A stretch of 64,000 nucleotides of DNA from UBA6115 sp050952935 (GTDB lineage Bacteria > Bacillota > Clostridia > Christensenellales > Aristaeellaceae): positions 310,001-374,000 of the forward strand of contig JBMNLS010000001.1 of NCBI GenBank assembly GCA_050952935.1, written 5' to 3'. The notes under the pieces were generated by a model. It ran no database searches, was not told where the DNA came from, and saw only the letters and a list, made by a program, of their open reading frames with translations. The position numbers and the translations under genes were made by a program. Of this stretch, positions 23,986-31,923 are shown piece after piece. Each line of letters opens with the position of its first letter. Position 1 is the stretch's first letter.

Positions 23986-25035
23986 ATGCAGGAGAAGATC
24001 GCGGTTTTAACCAGCGGCGGGGACAGCCCCGGCATGAACGCCGCGGTGATGGAGGTGGCGCGCTCAGCCGCCAAGGCCGGTATGCACCTGGTAGGCATCA
24101 AGCATGGCTTTAACGGCCTGGTTGGCAAATTTGCCAACGCCTCCGACAACTACACCATCCTGTCCCTGGACACGGTGCTTGACATCGCGGACTTGCCCGG
24201 CACCTATTTGCGCACCGCCCGGTGTGAGGAGTTTTACAAGCCCGAGTATCAGCAAAAGGCGGTGAAATTCCTGAAGGAGCTGGGCGTGGTGGGCCTGGTG
24301 GTGATCGGCGGGGACGGTTCCTTCCACGGCGCTCAGAAGCTAAGCCAGCTGGGCATGCCCTGCATCGGCATCCCCGGCACCATCGATAACGACCTGGAGT
24401 ATTCCGAAATCTCGCTGGGCTTTGACACGGCGGTGAATGTGTGCATGGGGGCTGTCAGGGCCATCCGCGCCACCTCCCGCTCCCATGACAGGCCGGCGGT
24501 GGTGGAGGTGATGGGCCGAAACTGCGGGGACATCGCCATGCAAACGGCTATGTCCACCGGCTCTGAGGTGGTGATTGTGCCTGAGGTGACAGGCTGGGAA
24601 GTGGATCAGATCGCCGCCAGGCTGAATGATCTGCTGGCCCGGGGCAACACCCGCGCCACCATCGTGGTGGCCGAAGGCGCCTGGAAGGTGATGAAACCCT
24701 TTGACGTATACGCTTTCCTGAAGCCCTACAAGCAGGTGTTTGAGGGCGAGCCCATGACCGCCTCCCGCTTTGCCTCCATCCTCAAGCGTAAATGCGGAGC
24801 GGAGGTGCGCGCCAATGTCATCGGCTACACCCAGCGCGGCCATGAGCCCACAGCGCAGGACGCCTCCTTCGCCTTTGAGGCGGGGAACATGGCGGTACGG
24901 CTGCTGAAAAACGGCGTGGGCAACGAGGTGATCGGCGTCAGGCATGGCCGGGTGTTTCATATGGGCCTGGACGCGGCGCTGGAAGTGAAGCCCAAGTTCA
25001 AAAAGCATCTGTATGATTTGGTGAACAGCCTTTGA
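23986..25035 (+). CDS. pfkA: ATP-dependent 6-phosphofructokinase
   Basis: Phosphofructokinase with ATP-type signature, 349 aa: TSGGDSPGMNAAV at residues 9-21, GGDGS at 108-112 and PGTIDND at 130-136, with Gly at both positions that decide ATP over PPi. EVMGRNCGDIA and GYTQRGHEPTAQD bind fructose 6-phosphate. About 30 residues longer than the 320-residue PfkA norm, mostly through a longer C-terminus. GGAGGGCAT precedes the ATG; the gap to the PPi-PFK gene is 16 bases, so both are made from one mRNA. A strong terminator follows. Confidence 0.94.
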   Translation: MQEKIAVLTSGGDSPGMNAAVMEVARSAAKAGMHLVGIKHGFNGLVGKFANASDNYTILSLDTVLDIADLPGTYLRTARCEEFYKPEYQQKAVKFLKELGVVGLVVIGGDGSFHGAQKLSQLGMPCIGIPGTIDNDLEYSEISLGFDTAVNVCMGAVRAIRATSRSHDRPAVVEVMGRNCGDIAMQTAMSTGSEVVIVPEVTGWEVDQIAARLNDLLARGNTRATIVVAEGAWKVMKPFDVYAFLKPYKQVFEGEPMTASRFASILKRKCGAEVRANVIGYTQRGHEPTAQDASFAFEAGNMAVRLLKNGVGNEVIGVRHGRVFHMGLDAALEVKPKFKKHLYDLVNSL

Positions 25036-25038
25036 TAT

Positions 25039-25088
25039 CATCAAACCGCGGGGCGCTCTGTTACAGAGTGCCCCGCGGTGTTTTGATG
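25039..25088. terminator. long intrinsic terminator after pfkA
   Basis: Near-perfect inverted repeat, arms 25039-25060 and 25064-25088, with GTTTTG on the plus side and CAAAAC on the other. It probably terminates both pfkA and the convergent glycosidase gene. Confidence 0.85.
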
Positions 25089-25131
25089 CCTTGTTAATGC
25101 TGATGCAATAAAGATTGGAATCAGTATTGTA

Positions 25132-26016
25132 TCACTCAAGCCCGATATAGACGATGTCTGTCAGCCTTCTGCCGCCTTTGTAGGGGTCATTGACCGCCTT
25201 GCCGTTAAACCACAGGACGGCGGATTGCCCGCCATCCAGGTTGTAGGCGGTTTGGCAGCCCAGGTCTTTCATCAGCTGGCTCAGGGCCTCTATGGTGAGG
25301 CCTTTGTTTTTGCCGCTGCGCCCGTCTGCCACCACAAAGAGGTAGTGCCCCGGGGCGATGAAGCCCAGGGCTGAGCGGGGGTTGGCCTGGCGGATTTTGG
25401 AGTCTGACTTGGTGATGACCGCGCCATCTTCCAGCAGCTGGGGCCCAAAGAGGAAGGAATGCCAGATGCCGCCGGAAGAAAGCACCGTGCCCACGTCCAT
25501 TTCTTTGCGCTTGTAGGTGACCATCTCACCGTTTGCCAGGATGAGGCAGTTGTCCCGCACCCGGTTGTCCGTCTTGCGGTAGAGGAGGCCGTTGGCCACC
25601 ACCAGCCCCGCGTCCAGCAGGCTGGCATAGTCCCCGGTCATGGCCAGGATGGCTTTGTTGTCTTTGGCGATGGTTTTGACCGAGCGCATATCGCCCTTCC
25701 ATTTGTTAAGGGCGAAGGCGCGCCTGAGGTACTGGACGGAAGACACATAAACCTCGGCCACGAAGATGTCCGTTTTGTGCTCCTCCAGGCGGGATCGGGT
25801 GATGGCGATGCTGATGTGTTCGTCCTGGTAGCTGTTTTCGGTGATGATGGGCTCAGCCCCTGCCTCCAGGAAGGTGCCCTCAGGGGCATTGCCGCGAAGA
25901 TCGGCCAGGGCTGAGGCGGGGGTGATCTCCTTGGCCGCCTGGGCCGGGAAGCCGCCCGGCAGCGTCAGGCACAGGGCAAGCAGCAGAAGCGTTATACGAA
26001 TGTGGATTTTTTTCAT
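25132..26016 (-). CDS. secreted phosphodiester glycosidase family protein (NAGPA domain)
   Basis: Exported protein of the phosphodiester glycosidase (NAGPA/DUF2233) family, 294 aa, which cleaves GlcNAc-phosphodiester or related exopolysaccharide bonds. A signal peptide covers residues 1-27 (cleavage near AQA). The domain has MTGDYASLLDAGLVVANG, NPRSALGFIAPG, VVADGR and the C-terminal YNLDGGQSAVLWFNGKAV signature. The ATG at 26016 has a weak GGGAACC site; the nine-codon longer reading is less likely. Monocistronic. A second, larger paralogue is at 40808-42634. Confidence 0.88.
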   Translation of the reverse strand: MKKIHIRITLLLLALCLTLPGGFPAQAAKEITPASALADLRGNAPEGTFLEAGAEPIITENSYQDEHISIAITRSRLEEHKTDIFVAEVYVSSVQYLRRAFALNKWKGDMRSVKTIAKDNKAILAMTGDYASLLDAGLVVANGLLYRKTDNRVRDNCLILANGEMVTYKRKEMDVGTVLSSGGIWHSFLFGPQLLEDGAVITKSDSKIRQANPRSALGFIAPGHYLFVVADGRSGKNKGLTIEALSQLMKDLGCQTAYNLDGGQSAVLWFNGKAVNDPYKGGRRLTDIVYIGLE

Positions 26017-26163
26017 GGTTCCCTTTCCGGTGCGTAGAATCACAGGCCAAGCCTGCGAGGCCTATTGTACGCCTTTCAAGCGCCCGGGACAAGTCAGGGT
26101 TTGAATCCTTTTAGCTGCCACAAGGTGGGGGAAATTAGCTAATGTTTGTTGAATGCCTGCTTC

Positions 26164-27990
26164 CTACGCGTTTTCAAACTGGGCGTGGTAGAGCTGGGCG
26201 TAGAAGCCGTCTTGCGCCATGAGGGATTCATGGTTGCCCTGCTCAGCGATGGAGCCGTCCCTGACCACCAGGATGTGATCCGCGTTTTTGATGGTGGAGA
26301 GGCGGTGGGCGATCACAAAGGAGGTGCGCCCGTGCATCAGCTCCAGCATGGCCTTTTGGATGCGCTGCTCGGTGCGGGTGTCCACGTTGGAGGTGGCCTC
26401 ATCCAAAATCAGCATCCGCGCGTCCCCCAGCATGGCACGGGCGATGGTGAGCAGCTGGGCCTGCCCCTTGGAAATGGCGTGGCCCGAGTCGCCAATCAGG
26501 GTATCATAGCCCTGGGGCAGGCGGCTGATGAAGCCATGGATCATGGCGGCTTTGGCGGCGGCCTCCACCTCCTCCCGGCTGGCGCCGGGGCGGCCATAGG
26601 CGATGTTGTCGTGTACGGTGCCGTAAAACAGCCAGTTATCCTGCAGCACCATGGTGAAGGCGCTGCGCAGGCTGTCCCGGGTGAGGGTGTAGATGTCCTG
26701 CCCGTCCACCGTGATGCTGCCCGCGTTAATGTCATAAAAGCGCATCAGCAGGTTGATGATGGTGGTTTTGCCGGCGCCTGTGGGGCCTACGATGGCCACC
26801 ACCTCCCCGGGCCTAGCGTGGAGGGAGAGATCCTTGATCACCGGTACCTGGGGTAGGTAGGAAAAGCTGACATGGCTCAGGCGCACATCGCCTTTCACGT
26901 CTTGAAGCACCCGGGCGTTGGGGGCATCGGGCGGCTCGGGCAGCGCGTCCATCAGCCGGAACACCCGCTCCGCCGCCGCGAAGGCGGACTGAAGTTCCCC
27001 CACGATGCTGGCGGTTTCGTTGATGGGGCCGGAAAACTTGCGGGAGTACTGCACAAAGGCGGAAATATCCCCCAGGCCCACATGCCCCCCCAGATACAGC
27101 AGCGCACCAAACACGCTCACCAGCGCCAGGGAAACGTTGTTGATGAAGTTGACGGAGCTGAACACCAGCGTGCCCGCGTACTCCGCCTTGGAATAGGCGG
27201 CAACGGCCTCATCGTTGATGGCGTCAAACCGGGCGATGACCTGCCGCTCCCGGGCATAGGCCTTGGTGGTGCGCTGGCCGTCCATCATCTGCTCCATCAT
27301 GCCGTTAAGCTCCCCCAGCTTGGCAGAGCGCGCCCTGAACAGCGGCCGTGCCTGCCCGGTCGCCCAGCGGGTGTAAAGGGCGGAGGCAGGTACGGTCACC
27401 AGGAAGATCAACACTAATTGAGGGGCGATGGACAGCATCATCACAAGCGACACCGTGACGGTGATGAAGCTTCTCAGCAGCTGGACAACATCGCTTGAAA
27501 GGGATTCGTTCACCGTGTCAATGTCATAGGTGATGACCGACAGGATGTCCCCGGTCTGCCGCTGGTCAAAATAGCTCACGGGCAGGGACACCATGCGCTC
27601 AAACACGTCCCGGCGCATGCGGGAGATCACCTTGCGGCGCATGCGCAGCATGATCCGGCTTAATAGATAACTGATCATGGCGCTTGCGGCATAGGCGGCC
27701 GCCATGAGAAGGGCCAGGCGAAGCACCCGGGGGAAATCCGCCTCGCCGCGGCCAATGCCGATGGCGTCAATGGCGATGCCTGAAAGCTTCGGCCCCACCA
27801 GCGCCAGGGCATCCCCCACCAGCGCCAGCAGCAGGGAGAAGATCAACAGCCCCCGGTGCCGGCCCAGATAGCGCCAGATGCGTTTGAGCAGCTGCGGGCG
27901 GGACATCTTGGGCCCTTCCTGCCTTCGTCCGTCCCCGCTGCGTTCCATGCGGCTCATGCGGCCGCCGCCAATCACGTTGGGATTAGACAC
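26164..27990 (-). CDS. ABC exporter subunit (heterodimer partner with altered signature)
   Basis: Type I ABC exporter half-transporter, 608 aa: six-helix membrane domain (about 40-320) and nucleotide-binding domain with Walker A GPTGAGKTTIINLL and Walker B RMLILDEATSNVD (catalytic Glu present). The signature reads ISKGQAQ instead of LSGGQ. Paired with the upstream partner, whose catalytic residue is Asp, this fits a heterodimeric exporter with one degenerate site, as in TM287/288 and BmrCD. GTG start at 27990 overlaps the partner's stop; GGAGGAGG lies upstream. Likely exports drugs, lipids or peptides; substrate unknown. Confidence 0.92.
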   Translation of the reverse strand: MSNPNVIGGGRMSRMERSGDGRRQEGPKMSRPQLLKRIWRYLGRHRGLLIFSLLLALVGDALALVGPKLSGIAIDAIGIGRGEADFPRVLRLALLMAAAYAASAMISYLLSRIMLRMRRKVISRMRRDVFERMVSLPVSYFDQRQTGDILSVITYDIDTVNESLSSDVVQLLRSFITVTVSLVMMLSIAPQLVLIFLVTVPASALYTRWATGQARPLFRARSAKLGELNGMMEQMMDGQRTTKAYARERQVIARFDAINDEAVAAYSKAEYAGTLVFSSVNFINNVSLALVSVFGALLYLGGHVGLGDISAFVQYSRKFSGPINETASIVGELQSAFAAAERVFRLMDALPEPPDAPNARVLQDVKGDVRLSHVSFSYLPQVPVIKDLSLHARPGEVVAIVGPTGAGKTTIINLLMRFYDINAGSITVDGQDIYTLTRDSLRSAFTMVLQDNWLFYGTVHDNIAYGRPGASREEVEAAAKAAMIHGFISRLPQGYDTLIGDSGHAISKGQAQLLTIARAMLGDARMLILDEATSNVDTRTEQRIQKAMLELMHGRTSFVIAHRLSTIKNADHILVVRDGSIAEQGNHESLMAQDGFYAQLYHAQFENA

Positions 27991-29710
27991 AACTGGCCTC
28001 CTCCTGCAAACTCATCTGGATCTGCGCGATGCTGCGGTAAATCTCGCTGGAAGCCATCAGCTCGTCATGGCTGCCGGCGGCCTCCAGCCGCCCGTCCTCC
28101 AGCACCAGGATGTGATCCGCCGACATGACGGAGCTGACCCGCTGGGCGATGATGATTTTGGTGGTGTTGGGGTAGTTTTGCCCCAGCGCCCGGCGCAGGT
28201 TGGCGTCTGTCTTGTAGTCCAGGGCGGAGGAAGCGTCGTCCAGCATCAGGATGTCGGGGCTGCCCGCCAGCGCCCGGGCAATGAGCAGGCGCTGCTTCTG
28301 TCCGCCGGAAAGGTCATTGCCCCGGATGGCGGCCCGATGCATCAGGCCCTGCTTTTTTTCCGCCACGATGTCCCGGGCCTGGGCATCGGCAACCGCCTTT
28401 TCAATGTCTTCATCCGAAATATCCCGGAAATAGCGGATGTTCTCTTTGAGGGTGTCCGCCATGATAAAGTCGTTCTGGAACGCCACGCCCATCATGGCGT
28501 AAAGCGTTTCCCTGGGGATGGTGCGAATATCCCGGCCGTTAATCAGGATGCGGCCGCTGTCCGCGTCATACAGCCTCAGTATCAGGGCGATGAGGGTGGA
28601 TTTGCCCGAGCCTGTGGCGCCGATGATGCCCAGCGTCTGCCCGCGCTTTAGCCGGAAGGAAATATCGCTCAGGTTGTCCGCCCGCTTGTTGTAGGAAAAG
28701 CTCACACTTTCCCACTGGATGTGCCAGGGGCTTTCCCCGGCTTTTTCAGCGGGCAGCACCTCCAAATCCTCCGGCATCACCAGCACCTCCTCCACCCGCA
28801 GGGCGGACGCTTTGCCCTTGGAATACATCACAAACACCCGGGTGATGCCCAGCATCGCCCCCAGGATGATGGCGAAGTAGTTCAGGAAGGCGATGATGTT
28901 GCCGGTGGTGGAACGCCCGGCGTTGACCAGGTAGGCCCCCACGATCACCACCAGCACCAGGCCGATGTTGAGGGTGAAGCTGGCCAGGGGGTTGGACAGC
29001 GCCATCACGCTGCCCACATGCTCCTCAATGGCGGACAGGTCATCGCTCACGTTCTTGAAGCGCTTTTTTTCATCCGGCACCCGGGAGAGGGCCTTGATGA
29101 TCCGCACGCCTGTGATGTTCTCCTGCACCGTCCTCACCAGGCGGTCCAGTATGCCCTGCTGGCGGATGTACAGGGGGACGGATTTGCGTGTGATGCGCCA
29201 GACCAACAGGGCGATAAAGGGCAGCGTGGCCAGAAGCACCAGGGTGAGGTAGGGGTCCATCATCAGCGTGATGACAATGCCTCCCAGCAGCAGAATGGGC
29301 GCTCTGACGCCAATGCGCTGGATGCGGTTGAACAATTGATTGAGGTTATAGGTGTCGGTGGTGAGCCGGGACACCGCCGAAGGGATGGAGATTTGATCCA
29401 GCTGGGCGGCGGAGAGATAGCTTAGCTTGCTGAACAGGTCGTGGCGCAGCTTCCGTGTCATGTGGCCAGAGGTGCGGGCAGCCAGGCGATTGGCGTACAT
29501 ATTGGTAAACATGGAGGCCACGGCGCAAACCAGCATCACCCCGCCCCAGAAGAAAATGCCGGCCTTTTGCCCGGTGGGCACCACATCGTCAATGATCCGC
29601 GCCAGAAAGGAGGGGATCAGCAGATCCAGCAGCGCAGCCGCCAGCTTTAAAATCAGTGTGAAGGCGATGACAAAGACATGGGGCCTGACATAGCGGGAAA
29701 TGGTTTTCAT
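27983..29710 (-). CDS. ABC exporter subunit (heterodimer partner with degenerate Walker B)
   Basis: Type I ABC exporter half-transporter, 575 aa. Membrane domain about 10-310; Walker A GATGSGKSTLIALIL; intact signature LSGGQKQRLLIARAL; Walker B DILMLDDASSALD, where the catalytic Glu is replaced by Asp. This marks the non-hydrolysing site of heterodimeric exporters. The ATG overlaps the marR stop (ATGA), and the partner gene overlaps its 3' end, so marR and both subunits form one coupled operon, probably induced when the MarR protein binds a ligand. Confidence 0.93.
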   Translation of the reverse strand: MKTISRYVRPHVFVIAFTLILKLAAALLDLLIPSFLARIIDDVVPTGQKAGIFFWGGVMLVCAVASMFTNMYANRLAARTSGHMTRKLRHDLFSKLSYLSAAQLDQISIPSAVSRLTTDTYNLNQLFNRIQRIGVRAPILLLGGIVITLMMDPYLTLVLLATLPFIALLVWRITRKSVPLYIRQQGILDRLVRTVQENITGVRIIKALSRVPDEKKRFKNVSDDLSAIEEHVGSVMALSNPLASFTLNIGLVLVVIVGAYLVNAGRSTTGNIIAFLNYFAIILGAMLGITRVFVMYSKGKASALRVEEVLVMPEDLEVLPAEKAGESPWHIQWESVSFSYNKRADNLSDISFRLKRGQTLGIIGATGSGKSTLIALILRLYDADSGRILINGRDIRTIPRETLYAMMGVAFQNDFIMADTLKENIRYFRDISDEDIEKAVADAQARDIVAEKKQGLMHRAAIRGNDLSGGQKQRLLIARALAGSPDILMLDDASSALDYKTDANLRRALGQNYPNTTKIIIAQRVSSVMSADHILVLEDGRLEAAGSHDELMASSEIYRSIAQIQMSLQEEASCV

Positions 29711-30141
29711 TTTTCCGTCATCTCCAGAAGCCGGATGGCCTTTCCCCGCATCATCTCAAGGAGTTTCAGCAGGGTTTCTTTTTCCTCATCCCGCATGCCC
29801 CGGGTGATGGCCTCCTGCCAGTCACGGTTGATCTCCCGGATCCGGGGCACAGCAGCCCGGGCTTTGTCGGTGGGGCTTACCAGGGTGAGCCTGCGGTCTT
29901 TGTCGGATATTTCCCGGGTGACAAATCCGTTTTCCTCCAGCGCCGCCAGCTGCCGGGTGGCGCTGGAGGGGGAGGTGTGAAGCCAGCTGGCGATCTGCTC
30001 CTGGGAGGCGCCCGGGTGATGGCAGCAATAGAGGATGTAAGGCGCCTGACAGGCGGTGAGCCCCAGAGGGGCCAGGCGCTTGCCCCGGTAGTTATCGGCG
30101 CAGCGCATGATGACGGTCAGGCTTCGGGAAATGGGCGGCAT
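29707..30141 (-). CDS. MarR family transcriptional regulator
   Basis: Winged-helix repressor of the MarR family, 144 aa. The DNA-binding domain spans about 30-100: ASQEQIASWLHTSPSSATRQLAALEENGFV is the helix-turn-helix and wing start, DKDRRLTLVSPTDKA the wing. Helices at both ends form the dimer interface. GAAGGAG is 8 bases before the ATG at 30141. It heads the exporter operon, and a perfect inverted repeat overlapping its promoter is the likely operator, so it should repress itself and the exporter. Confidence 0.92.
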   Translation of the reverse strand: MPPISRSLTVIMRCADNYRGKRLAPLGLTACQAPYILYCCHHPGASQEQIASWLHTSPSSATRQLAALEENGFVTREISDKDRRLTLVSPTDKARAAVPRIREINRDWQEAITRGMRDEEKETLLKLLEMMRGKAIRLLEMTEK

Positions 30142-30159
30142 GTCGGGCTCCTTCTTATC

Positions 30160-30198
30160 AATTCGTTGCTGGCGCAATCATTGCGCCAGCAACGAATT
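30160..30198. promoter_or_regulatory. perfect 18-bp inverted repeat, probable MarR operator
   Basis: Arms 30160-30177 and 30181-30198 are exact reverse complements around the centre TCA. The repeat overlaps the last bases of the -10 box and the expected transcription start of marR, and in RNA would form an 18-bp hairpin in the 5' leader, ending 19 bases before the start codon. Confidence 0.85.
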
Positions 30199-30224
30199 AT
30201 ACGCCGGGATGTTTTGCCTGTCAA
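30196..30224 (-). promoter_or_regulatory. consensus sigma-A promoter of marR-ABC exporter operon
   Basis: Minus strand TTGACA (30224-30219), 17-base spacer, TATAAT (30201-30196): both boxes fully match the consensus. Such a strong promoter implies tight repression through the overlapping palindrome. Confidence 0.92.
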
Positions 30225-30228
30225 CTCA

Positions 30229-30257
30229 TGGACAAAAGGGGACGCATGTCATATAAT
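30229..30257 (+). promoter_or_regulatory. promoter of PfkB kinase gene
   Basis: TGGACA at 30229-30234 and TATAAT at 30252-30257, 17-base spacer, five bases from the divergent marR -35 box. Regulation at one side could affect the other. Confidence 0.75.
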
Positions 30258-30309
30258 AAAACCATTCAATTATACAATAGCTTAGCGCATGCGGAAAGGA
30301 AGAGATGCC

Positions 30310-31266
30310 ATGTATGATATTCTGGGCCTGGGTGAACTGCTGATAGATTTTACCCCTTCGGGGGAGAACGACCAGGGGATGGCGCTTTACGCCAGAAACC
30401 CGGGCGGCAGCATCGCTAACATGCTGGCCATGTTCGCCAAGCTTGGCGGCAGCGCTGCCTTTGTGGGCAAGGTGGGGAAGGACGCCTTTGGCGATTTTCT
30501 GGAGCAAAACCTGGTGGAAGGCGGGGTGGACACCAGGGGCCTCCTGCGGGATGATGAGGTGCTCACCACCCTGGCCATTGTGACCCTGCTGCCTGATGGC
30601 GAGCGTTCCTTTATCTTCTACCGCAAGCCTGGGGCTGACATCATGCTCAGATCCGACGAGCTTCCCCTTGACATGATCGCCGGCAGCAACATGTTCCATT
30701 TTGCCGGCGTCACCCTCACCGATGAGCCGGTGCGCAGCGCCAATTTCGCCGCCGCGAAGCACGCGCGGGCAAGCGGCGCTTTCATCAGCTTTGACTGCAA
30801 CTACCGCCCCACCCTGTGGGAAAGCGAGGCGAAGGCCAAAGAGATCATCCCTCTGGCGCTGCCCTATGCCAACCTGGTCAAGGTGTCGGAGGAGGAGCTG
30901 CTGCTGATCACCGGCATTGAAGACCCGGGGAAGGCGGCCCACAGCATCCTGGACAAGGGCTGCGGCGCGCTGCTGTTGTCTATGGGGGATAAAGGCTCCC
31001 AGGTGTTTACCCCCACTGCCCACACCTTTGTGCCCGCCTTCCGGGTGGATGCCATTGACGCCACGGGAGCGGGGGACGCTTTCCTGGGCGCGGTGCTGTG
31101 GCGGCTTCATCAGATGGGGCTGCCTGAGGTGGAAAAGATCAGCAAGCAGGATTGGCGGGAGCTGTTGTCCTTTGGCAACGCCGCCGGGGCTTTCACCTGC
31201 ACCCGGTATGGGGGCATCCCGGCGCTGCCCACCATGGAGGAGATCAAAGGCCTGCAGGGCGAATAA
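30310..31266 (+). CDS. PfkB family carbohydrate kinase (fructokinase-like)
   Basis: Ribokinase-fold sugar kinase, 318 aa. N-terminal GLGELLIDFTPSG and PGGSIANMLAMFAKLGGSAAFVGKVGKDAFG bind the sugar; the C-terminal DAIDATGAGDAFLGAVL block carries the anion hole and catalytic Asp. LLSMGDKGSQVF is the usual strand before it. Closest in pattern to fructokinases, but ribose or another ketose is possible. ATG at 30310 follows GGAAAGGAAGAGATGCC. It is followed by a promoter and FucU-RbsABC genes on the same strand, so it most likely phosphorylates the sugar they import. Confidence 0.9.
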   Translation: MYDILGLGELLIDFTPSGENDQGMALYARNPGGSIANMLAMFAKLGGSAAFVGKVGKDAFGDFLEQNLVEGGVDTRGLLRDDEVLTTLAIVTLLPDGERSFIFYRKPGADIMLRSDELPLDMIAGSNMFHFAGVTLTDEPVRSANFAAAKHARASGAFISFDCNYRPTLWESEAKAKEIIPLALPYANLVKVSEEELLLITGIEDPGKAAHSILDKGCGALLLSMGDKGSQVFTPTAHTFVPAFRVDAIDATGAGDAFLGAVLWRLHQMGLPEVEKISKQDWRELLSFGNAAGAFTCTRYGGIPALPTMEEIKGLQGE

Positions 31267-31320
31267 CATTGTTGGACAAACTGCTTGAGTTTCTCAGGCA
31301 GGAAATGTGGTTTTCAGGGC

Positions 31321-31350
31321 TTGACAGGCCCGGATGAACTATATTAGAAT
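31321..31350 (+). promoter_or_regulatory. promoter of fucU-rbs type operon
   Basis: TTGACA at 31321-31326 and TAGAAT at 31345-31350, 18-base spacer. It would give a leader of about 105 bases before fucU. Confidence 0.65.
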
Positions 31351-31367
31351 GAATTGGATTTAATTTT

Positions 31368-31442
31368 AGAACCAGCATCAGGTGAAAGCCAACGCCTGAG
31401 CCGGAAGTTGTTAGGACAATCCCGGTATTGACGGCAAAAAAC
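31368..31442 (+). ncRNA. possible structured leader RNA upstream of fucU
   Basis: The leader can form a 7-bp stem (TCAGGTG with CGCCTGA, about 31378-31399) followed by a compound stem in which CCGG pairs with CCGG around TTGT-TAGG-ACAA (about 31402-31427). I could not match it to any riboswitch class I know. It may be only chance pairing. Confidence 0.3.
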
Positions 31443-31463
31443 AATCAGAAAGAAGGTGGCGGC

Positions 31464-31889
31464 ATGCTGCGCGGTATCTCACCGCTGATTTCCCCGGAAC
31501 TGCTCAAGGTTTTAAGCGAGATGGGCCATGGGGATGAGATTGTTCTGGCGGACGCCAATTTCCCCACAGAAAACTATGGCCAGCGCGCCATCAGGGCCGA
31601 TGGCATCAGCGCCGCAGCGCTGCTGGAGGCCATCCTGCCCCACTTCCCGCTGGATCAGTACGACGAGGATCACTTTGTGCTGATGGAGGTGGCGAAGGGG
31701 GATGACTACAAGCCCGTGGTGTGGGAGGATTTTAAGGCCGTGCTCCACCGCTTTGAGCCCCAGTCCCAGGCGCATTACATGGAGCGCTTTGCCTATTATG
31801 AGCGCGCCAAGAAAGCCTTTGCCATTGTAGCCACCGGCGAAAAGGCCAAATACGCCAACATCATCCTTAAAAAAGGCGTCGTTTCCTGA
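31464..31889 (+). CDS. fucU: RbsD/FucU family sugar mutarotase
   Basis: Cytosolic mutarotase, 141 aa, interconverting sugar anomers (fucose, ribose or related) for downstream kinases. LLKVLSEMGHGDEIVLADANFP contains the catalytic His and Asp of the family; AFAIVATGEKAKYANIILKKG is the conserved C-terminus. Start is the ATG at 31464, after GAAGGTGGCGGC; a longer ATG frame from 31428 is less likely. It sits between a PfkB kinase and an RbsABC-type importer, consistent with handling the same sugar. Its stop codon lies inside a hairpin. Confidence 0.9.
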   Translation: MLRGISPLISPELLKVLSEMGHGDEIVLADANFPTENYGQRAIRADGISAAALLEAILPHFPLDQYDEDHFVLMEVAKGDDYKPVVWEDFKAVLHRFEPQSQAHYMERFAYYERAKKAFAIVATGEKAKYANIILKKGVVS

Positions 31890-31897
31890 CGCCTTTT
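31871..31897 (+). terminator. hairpin overlapping the fucU stop codon
   Basis: Ten-bp perfect stem 31871-31880 / 31888-31897 (AAAAGGCGTC / GACGCCTTTT) with a 7-base loop. The stop codon TGA is at 31887-31889. Its T-rich 3' arm makes it terminator-like; ribosomes finishing fucU would disrupt it, so it may couple transporter expression to fucU translation. Confidence 0.6.
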
Positions 31898-31923
31898 ACC
31901 CTGAGAGCAGGAGGTAGAGCAAA

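Noticed and set aside
30226..31269. 347-codon frame antisense to the PfkB kinase gene
   Set aside because: Sense strand has complete PfkB motifs, a promoter and a ribosome site; the antisense product shows none.
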